DNA of 47,798 nt from JBEIFW01 sp044370695 (GTDB taxonomy: Bacteria; Actinomycetota; Acidimicrobiia; Acidimicrobiales; Ilumatobacteraceae). The translations under genes were made by a program, and so were the position numbers. The notes beneath the pieces were generated by a model that saw only the letters and a program-made list of their open reading frames with translations, ran no database searches and had not been told where the DNA came from. The DNA lies in assembly GCA_044370695.1 (NCBI GenBank), contig JBILVB010000008.1, forward strand, positions 1 to 47,798, given 5' to 3'. This document shows positions 21,790-29,806 of this stretch, one piece after another; the first letter of the stretch is position 1, and each line of letters begins with the position of its first letter.

Positions 21790-23352
21790 GTGGAGCACGT
21801 GTGGCAACCCGAGATCGACGAACTGCAGCACCGCCGGGCGCTGGCGGCCGAGCTGGGTGGGGCCGAGCGGGTCGCCCGCCAGCACACGGCGGGCCGGATG
21901 ACGATCCGCGAGCGCATCGACGAGCTGTGCGACCCGGGCACCTTCGACGAGGTCGGCTCGGTGTCGGGCGTGGGCCGGTACGACGACGACGGCAACCTGG
22001 TCGGGTTCCTGCCGTCGAACCTGGTGTGCGGCATCGCCGACATCGACGGCCGCCCCGTCGTGGTGTCCGGCGACGACTTCACGGTGCGGGGCGGTTCGGC
22101 CGAAGCCACGCTGCCGGCCAAGCGCCACTTCGCCGAACGCATCGCCGTCGAGTTGAAGCTGCCCCACGTCCGTCTCGTCGACGGCATGGGCGGTGGCGGG
22201 TCGGTGAAGTCGATCGAGCAGAAGGGTCGAACGCTCATCCCCACCGTCGCCGGGTGGGACACCGTCGTTCAGCACCTGGCCGTGGCCCCGTCGGTGGCGC
22301 TCGCGCTGGGGACCGTGGCCGGGATCGGGGCGGCCCGGGTGGCCACCGCCCACTACTCGGTGATCGTGGCCGACACCGCGCAGATGATGATCGCCGGGCC
22401 GGACCTCGTCACCCAGGCCTCCCTCGGGGCGGTGTCGAAAGAGGAGTTGGGCGACGCCCGCATCCACACCGCCAACGGCGCCATCGACGACCTCGTCGAG
22501 AGCGAGCAGGACGCCTTCGAGCGGGCCCGGCTGTTCCTGTCGTACCTGCCCCAGCACGTCGACGAGCTGCCGCCGCGCGCCGAGCCCGACGACGACCCGT
22601 GGCGACGCGAGGAGCACCTCGCGTCGATCGTGCCCCGGGACCGCAAGACGTCGTACCGGATGCGCTCGATCATCGAGGCCGTCGTCGACTTCGGCAGCTT
22701 CTTCGAGATGGGCCGGCGCTGGGGCCGCTCGGTGATCACCGGGTTCGCGCGCCTCGACGGCTGGCCGGTGGCGATCCTGGCCGAGGACCCCAACGTCTAC
22801 GGCGGGGCGTGGACGGCCGACGCCTCGCGCAAGGTGACCCGCTTCGTCGACGTGGCCTCGACGTTCCACCTGCCGCTCGTCCACCTGGAGGACTGCCCGG
22901 GGTTCCTCATCGGTCGCACCTCGGAGGAGCAGGCCACGATCCGGCACGGCTCGGTGGCCCTCGCTGCGCTGGGCCAGTCGACGAGCCCGTTCTGCTGCAT
23001 CGTGATCCGCAAGGCGTTCGGCGTCGCCGGGGCGGCCAACGCCAAGCCGGGGTCGACCCACTTCCGGTGGTCGTGGCCGTCGGGCGACTGGGGGTCGCTG
23101 CCGATCGAGGGCGGCCTCGAGGTGGCGTACCGGGCCGAGCTCGCCGGTCTCGAAGGCGACGGGTACCGGGCCGAGGTGGAACGCATCCGGGCCCGGCTCG
23201 ACCGGTACCGCAGCCCGTTCCGCTCGGCCGAGGTGTTCGAGATCGACGACGTGATCGACCCGCGCGACACCCGGCCGGTGCTGTGCCGGTGGGCGAACCT
23301 CGTCGCCCCGGCCCGCACACCGGGCCGCATGGCCTGGACGTTCCGGCCCTGA
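21790..23352 (+). CDS. Stand-alone acyl-CoA carboxylase carboxyltransferase (beta) subunit
   Basis: A 520-residue carboxyltransferase of the usual length for propionyl-/acetyl-CoA carboxylase beta chains. Landmarks: RMTIRERIDELCDPGTFDEVGS, VVVSGDDFTVRGGS, LVDGMGGGGSV (N-half CoA site), GAVSKEELGDARIH, and VIRKAFGVAGAANAKPG in the C-half. It is clearly paralogous to the carboxyltransferase half of the single-chain carboxylase encoded divergently next door, and shares several blocks with it, but has no biotin carboxylase or carrier of its own. A partner alpha chain must lie elsewhere, or the single-chain enzyme donates carboxybiotin (speculative). The GTG at 21790 is chosen: CAGCAT lies 6 nt upstream. 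Confidence 0.88.
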   Translation: MEHVWQPEIDELQHRRALAAELGGAERVARQHTAGRMTIRERIDELCDPGTFDEVGSVSGVGRYDDDGNLVGFLPSNLVCGIADIDGRPVVVSGDDFTVRGGSAEATLPAKRHFAERIAVELKLPHVRLVDGMGGGGSVKSIEQKGRTLIPTVAGWDTVVQHLAVAPSVALALGTVAGIGAARVATAHYSVIVADTAQMMIAGPDLVTQASLGAVSKEELGDARIHTANGAIDDLVESEQDAFERARLFLSYLPQHVDELPPRAEPDDDPWRREEHLASIVPRDRKTSYRMRSIIEAVVDFGSFFEMGRRWGRSVITGFARLDGWPVAILAEDPNVYGGAWTADASRKVTRFVDVASTFHLPLVHLEDCPGFLIGRTSEEQATIRHGSVALAALGQSTSPFCCIVIRKAFGVAGAANAKPGSTHFRWSWPSGDWGSLPIEGGLEVAYRAELAGLEGDGYRAEVERIRARLDRYRSPFRSAEVFEIDDVIDPRDTRPVLCRWANLVAPARTPGRMAWTFRP

Positions 23353-23366
23353 TCCGGCGGCGCGGC

Positions 23367-23372
23367 GATACT
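23367..23372 (+). promoter_or_regulatory. Candidate -10 box for leaderless GMC oxidoreductase gene
   Basis: GATACT, 7 nt before the ATG at 23380. It would give the gene its own promoter only 15 bp after the carboxyltransferase stop. Confidence 0.4.
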
Positions 23373-23379
23373 CGCGACC

Positions 23380-24903
23380 ATGGGGGACCAGCGGTTCGAC
23401 GACATCGTGGTGGGCGCCGGCTCGTCCGGCGGGGTGGTGGCCGCCCGGCTGGCCGAGGCCGGCCGACGGGTGGCCCTCGTCGAGGCGGGCCCGGACTCGC
23501 CCGACCCCGCCACGGCGCACCGCACCCTGGTCGACGGCCGCCTCGCCGCGACGCAGGGCTTCGACTGGGGGTACACGGCCGAGCCGGTCCCGGGGCGGGC
23601 GCCCATCGTGATGCCGCGGGGCCGGGTCGTGGGCGGGTGCTCGGCCATCAACGGGTCGAACGCGCTGCGCCCCGTGCCGACCGACTTCGACGGCTGGGGA
23701 CCCGAGTGGTCGTGGGCCGACGTGCTGCCGGCGTTGCGGGCCATGGAGGACGATCCCGACGGCCACGGCCTGCATCCCGACGTTCACGGCCGCGGCGGGC
23801 CGATCCGGATCACCCGCTTCGGTCTCGACGGCGTCGAGCTCGATCCGGTGCAGCGGGCCCAATGGGCCGCCTGGGGTTCGCTCGGGTTCCCCGACGTGGC
23901 CGACCACAACCATCCCGACGGCCTGGGCTGGGGGCCGACGCCGATGAGCCTCGACGGCACCGCCCGGCAGTCCGTCACCTGGCGGTACCTCCAGGCCCAT
24001 CGCGGCGGCGACCGGCTCACCGTGATCCCGGACGCGTTGTGCGACAAGGTGCTCGTGACCGATCAGCGTGCCGTGGGCGTGCGGCTCGCCGACGGCCGGG
24101 AACTGCACGCGCCGCGGGTGGTGATCTCGGCCGGCGCCATCGCCACCCCCGGCATCCTCGTGCGATCCGGCATCGGCCCGGCCGACGACCTGCGCCGCCT
24201 CGGCGTGCCCGTCGTCGCCGATCTCCCGGTGGGGGAGGGCCTGCAGGATCACCCGGCCGTGTACTTCACCGGGGTGCCGCCGGCGGGCACCTACGACGCC
24301 CGCAGCGCGTTCGTGCCGTGGGTGGCCCGGTTCACCTCGCCTGGATCCGCGCTCCCGGCCGACCTGCAGCTCATGCCGTTCAACCGCATGCCCCCGGCCC
24401 GGCGGGAGCTCGGCGTGCGCCACGTCTGGTACGTGGTGCCGAGCGTGCAGCGGGTGCGGGCCCGGGGCCGGGTCACGGTCACCTCGGTCGACCCGAACGC
24501 ATTGCCGCACATCGCCTGCAACTACCTCGGCCACCCCGAGGACGTCGCGCGGATGCTGGTGGGGATGCGCCTGGCGTGGGAGGTGTTGCGCCATCCGGCC
24601 ATGCGTGCCGTCACCGACCGCTATCTCGGCCTCGACGATCTGCTCGGCCCCGACGGTGTCGAGCGGGATCCCTCCGACGACGAGCTCGTGGCGCTGGCGT
24701 TGGCGACCGTGCAGACGAACTACCACCCGACGGGCACCGCGGCGATCGGCCCGGTGGTGTCGGCCCGGGGGGCGGTGCACGGCCTCGACGGCCTGTACGT
24801 GGCCGACGCGTCGGTGATGCCGGACGTCGTGTCGTCCAACACCAACACGACGTGCCTGATGATCGGCGAGCGCATCGGGGCGTGGCTGGCGGCGAGCGCC
24901 TGA
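23380..24903 (+). CDS. GMC-family FAD oxidoreductase (choline-dehydrogenase-like)
   Basis: A 507-residue flavoprotein. The FAD loop is VVGAGSSGGVVAARLAEAG near residue 8, followed by the family signature VMPRGRVVGGCSAINGSNALR (about 80-100). The second GMC signature is ISAGAIATPGILVRSGIGPA near 250. The C-terminal substrate-site motif is TNYHPTGTAAIGPV followed by LYVADASVMPDVVSSNTNTTCLMIGERI, giving the catalytic His/Asn pair region. It oxidises an alcohol to aldehyde or ketone; the alcohol is unknown. It follows the carboxyltransferase by 27 bp on the same strand and converges with eutC. No signal peptide. Confidence 0.9.
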   Translation: MGDQRFDDIVVGAGSSGGVVAARLAEAGRRVALVEAGPDSPDPATAHRTLVDGRLAATQGFDWGYTAEPVPGRAPIVMPRGRVVGGCSAINGSNALRPVPTDFDGWGPEWSWADVLPALRAMEDDPDGHGLHPDVHGRGGPIRITRFGLDGVELDPVQRAQWAAWGSLGFPDVADHNHPDGLGWGPTPMSLDGTARQSVTWRYLQAHRGGDRLTVIPDALCDKVLVTDQRAVGVRLADGRELHAPRVVISAGAIATPGILVRSGIGPADDLRRLGVPVVADLPVGEGLQDHPAVYFTGVPPAGTYDARSAFVPWVARFTSPGSALPADLQLMPFNRMPPARRELGVRHVWYVVPSVQRVRARGRVTVTSVDPNALPHIACNYLGHPEDVARMLVGMRLAWEVLRHPAMRAVTDRYLGLDDLLGPDGVERDPSDDELVALALATVQTNYHPTGTAAIGPVVSARGAVHGLDGLYVADASVMPDVVSSNTNTTCLMIGERIGAWLAASA

Positions 24904-24927
24904 CGTCGGTCGCGACCGGGCGGACCG

Positions 24928-25677
24928 TCAGCCCGACGGGTCCTTCACCTCGACCCCACCCCGGCCGGCGGCGAACAGCGCGGCCAGGTAGGCGACGATC
25001 CGTCCGGCGGCCTCGGCTGCGGGCAGGCCGCGGTCGTGGATGTTGGCGACCAGGTTCCGGTCGGCGTCGGTGCAGCCGGGCCGGGGCTGCCACGCCAGGT
25101 AGGCCGACAGGCTGTCGGCGACCCCGAGACCGGGGCGCTCGCCGATCAGGAGCACGACGACGGTCGGGTCGAGCAGCTCGCCGATCTCGTTGACGATGCC
25201 GACACGGCAGTGCCGCACCGCGAACGGGGTTCCCCAGGTCCAACCGTGCGCGGTGACGAGCCGGTGCAGGGCGGGCAGCAGTACCGGCACCTGGGCCCGG
25301 ACCGCGGTGGCCGACAACCCGTCGCCGACGACGGCCTGCACCTGGGCGCCGGGCGTGCCGATGCGGGCGAGCTCGGCCCGTGAGGCCGGATCGAGGCGCC
25401 GGCCGCGATCGGGGCGCAGCAGGTGCTCGGCCGGGGTCGTGGCCCGGCTCGCGAGCACGGGGAGCCCGAGCGGGGCGAGCGCCGGGTCGTCGAGGTCGAG
25501 CCGGGCGGCGACGGCGTCGCGGGCCGCAGCGTGGTCGGCCCGCAACGCCAGCGCGTCGGCCGTCCGGTACGACAGGCCGGCGGTGGCCCACAGCACCCGA
25601 GCCGGTGTGCGTCCGGCCGCCCAGCGGCGCGCCGGATCGACCGGGGCGTCGCGGGGCTCGGGCACGGGCGCGCTCAT
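24928..25677 (-). CDS. eutC: Ethanolamine ammonia-lyase small subunit
   Basis: A 249-residue EutC. Key stretches are the N-terminal TPARVLWATAGLSYRTADALALRADHAAARDAV, LPVLASRATTPAEHLLRPDRGRRLD, VVGDGLSATAVRAQVPVLLPAL, GERPGLGVADSLSAYLAWQPRPGCTDADRNLVANIHDRGLP. EutC closes the adenosylcobalamin site of the ethanolamine ammonia-lyase, which splits ethanolamine into acetaldehyde and ammonia. Its ATG overlaps the TGA of eutB (ATGA at 25677-25674), so the subunits are co-translated. No microcompartment shell, EutA reactivase or aldehyde dehydrogenase lies nearby. Confidence 0.93.
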   Translation of the reverse strand: MSAPVPEPRDAPVDPARRWAAGRTPARVLWATAGLSYRTADALALRADHAAARDAVAARLDLDDPALAPLGLPVLASRATTPAEHLLRPDRGRRLDPASRAELARIGTPGAQVQAVVGDGLSATAVRAQVPVLLPALHRLVTAHGWTWGTPFAVRHCRVGIVNEIGELLDPTVVVLLIGERPGLGVADSLSAYLAWQPRPGCTDADRNLVANIHDRGLPAAEAAGRIVAYLAALFAAGRGGVEVKDPSG

Positions 25678-27068
25678 CGCCCCAGCGCCCGGCGCAGCTC
25701 GGCGGTGAGCTCGGCCACCTCGGGCGGGCCGGGCGCGACGAGGCGGCCGTCGCGCCAGCGGCCCCGCTCGGTGAGCCATCGCTCGAACTCGGGTGTGGGG
25801 CGCAGGCCGAGCAGGTCTCGCACCGAGGCGGCGTCGTGGTAGCTCGTCGACTGGTAGCCGAGCATGACGTCGTCGCCGGCCGGGACGCCCATCACGTAGC
25901 TGCAGCCGGCGGTGGCGAGCAGCACGAGCAGGGCGTCGTTGTCGTCGTGGTCGGCGTCGACGTGGTTCGTGAAGCACACGTCGACCCCCATGGGCAGACC
26001 CATGAGCTTGCCGACGAAGTGATCCTCCAGGCCGGCGCGGACGATCTGGCGGGCATCGGCGAGGTACTCGGGGCCGATGAAGCCGACGACGGAGTTCACC
26101 AGGAACGGGTCGAAGGCCCGGGCCACCGCCTGAGCGCGCGCTTCGAGCGTGAGCTGGTCGACGCCGTGGTGGGCGTCGGCCGACAGCGCGCTGCCCTGCC
26201 CGGTCTCGAAGTACGTGACCTGCTCGCCGGTGAACCCGCCACGGACTCGGTGCTCGGCCAGCACGGCGTCGCGGCCCTCGGCCAGCAGCGCCGGGGTGAC
26301 GCCGAAGCTGCGGTTGGCGGCCTCGGTACCGGCGACGGACTGGAACAGCAGGTCGACCGGCGCGCCCCGTTCGAGGGCGGCGAGCTGCGTGGTCACGTGG
26401 GCGAGCACGCAGGCCTGGGTGGGCACCTCGAGCACGTCGATCAGGCGGCGCAGGGTGTGGAGCAGCGTCGCCGTGCTCTCCACGCCGTCCTGCACCGGGT
26501 TGACCCCGATGACGGCGTCCCCGCAGCCGTAGCGCAGGCCGTCGAGCGCGCTGAGCACGATCCCCTCGGGATCGTCGGTCGGGTGGTTGGGCTGGATCCG
26601 CACGCCGAGCACGCCGCGCTCGCCGATCGTGCCCACGCACCGGGTCGGGCGTCGCAGCGGCGCCGCTGCGATCACGAGGTCCTTGAGCCCCATGATCTTC
26701 GCGACCGCCGCAGCGATCTCCGGGGTGACGGCACGCCACAACCCTCCGGCCCAGCGGGCCGCGAACGACGGATCGAGCACCAGCTCGCGGAACTCGCCGA
26801 CGGTGCGCGCCGCGATCGACGCGAACGCCTCCGTGTCGTGGCCGGCGGCCACCAGCGCGCTGACCCCGTCGTCGACGACGGGGGCGGCGACGAGCTCGGC
26901 CAGGGTGACGTCGGCCAGCGCCAGCTTGGCCGCGACCCGCTCGCGCGCCGAGGTGGCGGCGATGCCGGCGAGTTCGTCGCCGCTCTTGGGTTCGTTGGCC
27001 TTGGCCAGCACCTCGCGCAGGTCGGCGAAGCTGAACCGTTCGCCGTGCACCACCGTCCGGTAGGCCAT
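25674..27068 (-). CDS. eutB: Ethanolamine ammonia-lyase large subunit
   Basis: A 464-residue EutB, full length for the family. Motifs: FSFADLREVLAKANEPKSGDELAGIAA at the N-terminus, LDGLRYGCGDAVIGVNPVQD, PTQACVLAHVTTQ, LFQSVAGTEAANRSFGV, YFETGQGSALSADAHHGVDQLTLEARAQAVARAF, VDVCFTNHVDADHDDNDALL, and GDDVMLGYQSTSYHD. These form the TIM-barrel active site and cobalamin-binding face. Reaction: ethanolamine to acetaldehyde and ammonia, using adenosylcobalamin. ATG at 27068 follows a TAGGGT box by 6 nt. Divergent from the SDR gene. Confidence 0.95.
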   Translation of the reverse strand: MAYRTVVHGERFSFADLREVLAKANEPKSGDELAGIAATSARERVAAKLALADVTLAELVAAPVVDDGVSALVAAGHDTEAFASIAARTVGEFRELVLDPSFAARWAGGLWRAVTPEIAAAVAKIMGLKDLVIAAAPLRRPTRCVGTIGERGVLGVRIQPNHPTDDPEGIVLSALDGLRYGCGDAVIGVNPVQDGVESTATLLHTLRRLIDVLEVPTQACVLAHVTTQLAALERGAPVDLLFQSVAGTEAANRSFGVTPALLAEGRDAVLAEHRVRGGFTGEQVTYFETGQGSALSADAHHGVDQLTLEARAQAVARAFDPFLVNSVVGFIGPEYLADARQIVRAGLEDHFVGKLMGLPMGVDVCFTNHVDADHDDNDALLVLLATAGCSYVMGVPAGDDVMLGYQSTSYHDAASVRDLLGLRPTPEFERWLTERGRWRDGRLVAPGPPEVAELTAELRRALGR

Positions 27069-27074
27069 CGGCGC

Positions 27075-27080
27075 ACCCTA
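27075..27080 (-). promoter_or_regulatory. Candidate -10 box for leaderless eutB
   Basis: TAGGGT on the minus strand, 6 nt before the eutB ATG. The same bases lie in a 7-bp inverted repeat (GCACCCT at 27073-27079, AGGGTGC at 27107-27113). Confidence 0.45.
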
Positions 27081-27134
27081 GGAGCCACCGGCCGGTCGCT
27101 CGGTCGAGGGTGCCGATCCAACCGTGCGATCAAT

Positions 27135-27140
27135 TAGGGT
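27135..27140 (+). promoter_or_regulatory. Candidate -10 box for the SDR operon
   Basis: TAGGGT on the plus strand. The SDR ATG lies 30 nt further on, behind a purine-rich AGGGGGG at about 27159, so this transcript would have a short leader with a ribosome site. Confidence 0.35.
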
Positions 27141-27170
27141 CGACGGCGTCGGATGCTCAGGGGGGCGCAC

Positions 27171-27941
27171 ATGACGTTCGAGCGGGTCGCGATCGTGACA
27201 GGAGCGGCGTCGGGGATCGGCCGCGCCGCAGCCGAGCTGTTCGCCGAGCGAGGATGGGGCGTGGTCGCCGTCGACGTGGCCGCCGAGGCCCTGGCCTGGG
27301 CCGACGGCACTCCGGCGATCGCAACCCTCGCCGGCGACGTCACCAGCGAGGCCGACAACGCGGCGGCCGTCGCACTGGCCGAGGAGCGCTTCGGCCGTCT
27401 CGACGCCAGCTTCCTGAACGCCGGCATCGTCGGCAGCCCGGCCTGGGAGGCGCCCGAGGCCCCTGATCGCTTGCGCCGGGTGCTCGAGGTCAACGTGGTC
27501 GGCGTCGCGCTCGGGATCCGGGCGGCGGCGCCGGCGCTGCGCCGGGTGGGTGGCGGCGCCATCGTCGCCACGGCCTCGACCTCGGGCATGCGGGCCGACC
27601 CCGGATCCTGGTGCTACAACGCGTCGAAAGCCGCGGTGATCAACCTGGTGCGGGCCGCCGCCATGGACTTCTCGGGCGACAACATCCGGGTGAACGCCGT
27701 GGCCCCCGGTCCGACCATGACGGGGATGACGTCGGGTCTGCTGCGGCTCCCCGAGATCCACGACGAGATGGTGCGCCGCATCCCCATGCACCGCTTCGGC
27801 GCCGCGCGGGAGGTCGCCGAGGTGGCGTACTTCCTCGCCTCGCCGAACGCCTCGTTCGTCACCGGGGTCACCGTGCCCGCCGACGGCGGGATCTCGGCGA
27901 ACGCCGGACATTTCCTTCCCCAACCCCGACCGACCGCCTGA
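27171..27941 (+). CDS. Short-chain dehydrogenase/reductase (SDR)
   Basis: A 256-residue classical SDR. The cofactor loop is VTGAASGIGRAAAELFAERG, then LNAGIVG (NAG motif), the catalytic Ser in ATASTSGMRADPGS and the Y-N-A-S-K motif (WCYNASKAAVINLVRAAAMD), and a C-terminal GVTVPADGG. It interconverts an alcohol and a ketone with NAD(P). The start at 27171 is behind a strong AGGGGGG; an ATG at 27153 is possible but has no ribosome site. First gene of a tight rightward set followed by a PPOX protein, a Rieske oxygenase and a methyltransferase. Confidence 0.9.
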   Translation: MTFERVAIVTGAASGIGRAAAELFAERGWGVVAVDVAAEALAWADGTPAIATLAGDVTSEADNAAAVALAEERFGRLDASFLNAGIVGSPAWEAPEAPDRLRRVLEVNVVGVALGIRAAAPALRRVGGGAIVATASTSGMRADPGSWCYNASKAAVINLVRAAAMDFSGDNIRVNAVAPGPTMTGMTSGLLRLPEIHDEMVRRIPMHRFGAAREVAEVAYFLASPNASFVTGVTVPADGGISANAGHFLPQPRPTA

Positions 27942-27959
27942 GCGCGAGGAGGCTCCACC

Positions 27960-28493
27960 ATGGCCGACGACAAGCTGATCACCAACTACGAGGACGTCAC
28001 CGTCTACGGGCTCGACCCCGATCGCGAGGCCGAGCTGATCGAGCAGCAGAACGAGTGCACCTTCGGCTGGGTCACCAAGGACGGCAGCCCGATGGCGGCG
28101 ATCATGAGCTACCTCGAACACGACGGGAAGTTCTGGATGACCGCGTCGGGGCAACGCAAGCGGATCAGCGCCGTGCGGCGCGACCCGCGCTGCGTGGTCA
28201 CGATCACGAGCCCCGGCACGAAGATGGGCTCGGGCAAGACGGTCACCTACAAGGGCATCGCCACGGTGCACGACGACGACGAGACCAAGGCCTGGTTCTA
28301 CCCGGCGCTCGCCGAACGGCTGATGGGCCGCTGGGGGCCGGAGCGGGTGACCGAGTTCGCGAACATGCTCAACTCGCCCCGCCGGGTGATCGTCTCGATC
28401 GAGAAGGGCACCCGGGTCGGCTACGACGGCGACAAGATGCGCGACGCGACCAACAAGGCCCGCGAGGCCGGCGCCCTCAAATGGGTCGACTGA
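27960..28493 (+). CDS. PPOX-class (pyridoxamine-phosphate-oxidase-like) flavin/F420 protein
   Basis: A 177-residue split-barrel protein. Landmarks are CTFGWVTKDGSPMAAIMSYLEHDGKFWMTASGQRKRISAVRRDPRCVVTITSPG near 38-88, the pattern by which FMN- or F420-binding split barrels are recognised. The C-terminal half (WGPERVTEFANMLNSPRRVIVSIE) is typical of actinobacterial deazaflavin-dependent relatives. Whether it binds FMN, F420 or heme cannot be settled. A GAGGAGG ribosome site sits in front of the ATG; the SDR stop is 18 bp upstream and the Rieske gene starts 9 bp downstream. Confidence 0.82.
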   Translation: MADDKLITNYEDVTVYGLDPDREAELIEQQNECTFGWVTKDGSPMAAIMSYLEHDGKFWMTASGQRKRISAVRRDPRCVVTITSPGTKMGSGKTVTYKGIATVHDDDETKAWFYPALAERLMGRWGPERVTEFANMLNSPRRVIVSIEKGTRVGYDGDKMRDATNKAREAGALKWVD

Positions 28494-28502
28494 GCCCGGC
28501 CG

Positions 28503-29762
28503 ATGGACGCCGCCTACGTCGAGCGCTTCCGGGCGCGTAGCGCCTGGGAGGCCGAGCGCACCGAACCGCCGGCGAATTTCCCCAAACTGCCGGACCTCCC
28601 GCTCGGCCGGTACACCGATCCGGGCTTCTTCGCCCTCGAGCAGGACCTGTTCCGCCGGGTGTGGCGGTTCGCCGCCCACGAGTCGCAGCTTCCCCGGCCC
28701 GGGTCGTACCTGCTCGTCGACACGATCGGGGCGCCGTTCCTGCTCGTGCGCGGCGACGACGGCCGGGTGCGGGCCTTCTTCAACGCCTGCCGGCACCGGG
28801 GCGCACCGGTGGTGCGGGACGCGTGCGGGGAGTGCCGGTTGCTGGTGTGTCAGTACCACTCGTGGAGCTACGACCTGCGCGGCGATCTCGTGCGGGTGCC
28901 CGACGAGCGCGACTTCGTCGGCCTTCAGCGCGACGAGCGTTCGCTGGTGTCGCTGCGCTGCGAGACGTGGCAGGGCTGGATCTTCGTCACCGAGGACCAC
29001 GACGCCGTACCGCTCGAGGAGTGGCTCGCCCCGTTGCCCACGGTGCTCGCCGAATTGCACGGTGAGGACCTGATCCTGGTGCACCACCAGAGCTACGACG
29101 TGCGGTGCAACTGGAAGATCATGGCCGAGGGCTTCTTGGAGGTGTACCACGCCCGCACCATCCACCCCGAGACCGTGGCCAAGTCGCTCGACGGTCGCGG
29201 CGCGGTGATGCGGCTCTACCCCAACGGGCACCAGTCGATGCTGACCCCGTTGCAGCCGTGGATCATCGAGGGCTTGCGCGAGGCCCACAAGAGCGGCCTG
29301 CCCGAGATCCCCGACATGCCCGAGCCGTTCTTCACCTCGAACCCGGCGCACGGGATCTTCCCGAACCTGATCACCCCGCTCGACCGGACCGGGTTCCCGT
29401 TCCTGGTGTTCTGGCCGCTCGACATCGACCGCACCCGGCTGGACCTGTGGTGGTACGCGCCGTCCTGGGGTGACGGCCCCCGGCCCGAGGCGTGGGACCG
29501 CCGCCTGGCGATGTTCGACCTCGTGATGGACGAGGACCTGAAGAACCTCGAGCCCATGCAGCGCCAGGTGGCGTTCGCGGCCCACGGTGGTGCACCGATC
29601 AACTACCAGGAGCGGCGCATCTGGCACGTGCACGCCTGGCTGGACAAGCTGATCGGGCCGGAGCGGATCCCCGGGCACCTGCGGGTGCCGGACCTGCTCG
29701 CGGACTGGGTCGACGGGGCGGACGGTTCGCCCGCCCGGGAGCCGGCGGAGGCGCCGGGCTGA
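28503..29762 (+). CDS. Rieske non-heme iron oxygenase, alpha subunit
   Basis: A 419-residue aromatic-ring-hydroxylating-type oxygenase. The Rieske [2Fe-2S] ligands are C96-x-H98 and C116-x2-H119 with the usual spacing. The mononuclear iron His pair is H216-x4-H221 in EVYHARTIHPE. The residue before them is Glu213 where many aromatic dioxygenases have Asp, a trait of the betaine/carnitine/steroid monooxygenase side of the family. It would hydroxylate or demethylate a substrate using electrons from a separate reductase; no ferredoxin or reductase gene is next to it. Part of the SDR-PPOX-Rieske-methyltransferase set. Confidence 0.92.
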   Translation: MDAAYVERFRARSAWEAERTEPPANFPKLPDLPLGRYTDPGFFALEQDLFRRVWRFAAHESQLPRPGSYLLVDTIGAPFLLVRGDDGRVRAFFNACRHRGAPVVRDACGECRLLVCQYHSWSYDLRGDLVRVPDERDFVGLQRDERSLVSLRCETWQGWIFVTEDHDAVPLEEWLAPLPTVLAELHGEDLILVHHQSYDVRCNWKIMAEGFLEVYHARTIHPETVAKSLDGRGAVMRLYPNGHQSMLTPLQPWIIEGLREAHKSGLPEIPDMPEPFFTSNPAHGIFPNLITPLDRTGFPFLVFWPLDIDRTRLDLWWYAPSWGDGPRPEAWDRRLAMFDLVMDEDLKNLEPMQRQVAFAAHGGAPINYQERRIWHVHAWLDKLIGPERIPGHLRVPDLLADWVDGADGSPAREPAEAPG

Positions 29763-29806
29763 GTCGTGCCACGATGGGGCCGACGCACGACCAAGGGGGA
29801 GTCGCC

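Noticed and set aside
21724..24780. Leftward frame continuing more than 1000 codons upstream of the MDR reductase
   Set aside because: The reductase fold begins at 21723. Everything upstream is antisense to the carboxyltransferase and GMC oxidoreductase genes and is His/Arg/Gly-rich noise.
24904..24927. Intrinsic terminator between convergent GMC and eutC genes
   Set aside because: The 24-bp gap has no convincing stem-loop and no T-run. The same holds for the convergent gaps at 16298-16315, 34264-34279 and 39288-39301.
27078..29678. An 866-codon leftward frame opposite the SDR, PPOX and Rieske genes
   Set aside because: Mirror image of three genes with clear catalytic motifs; no domain visible in the leftward translation.
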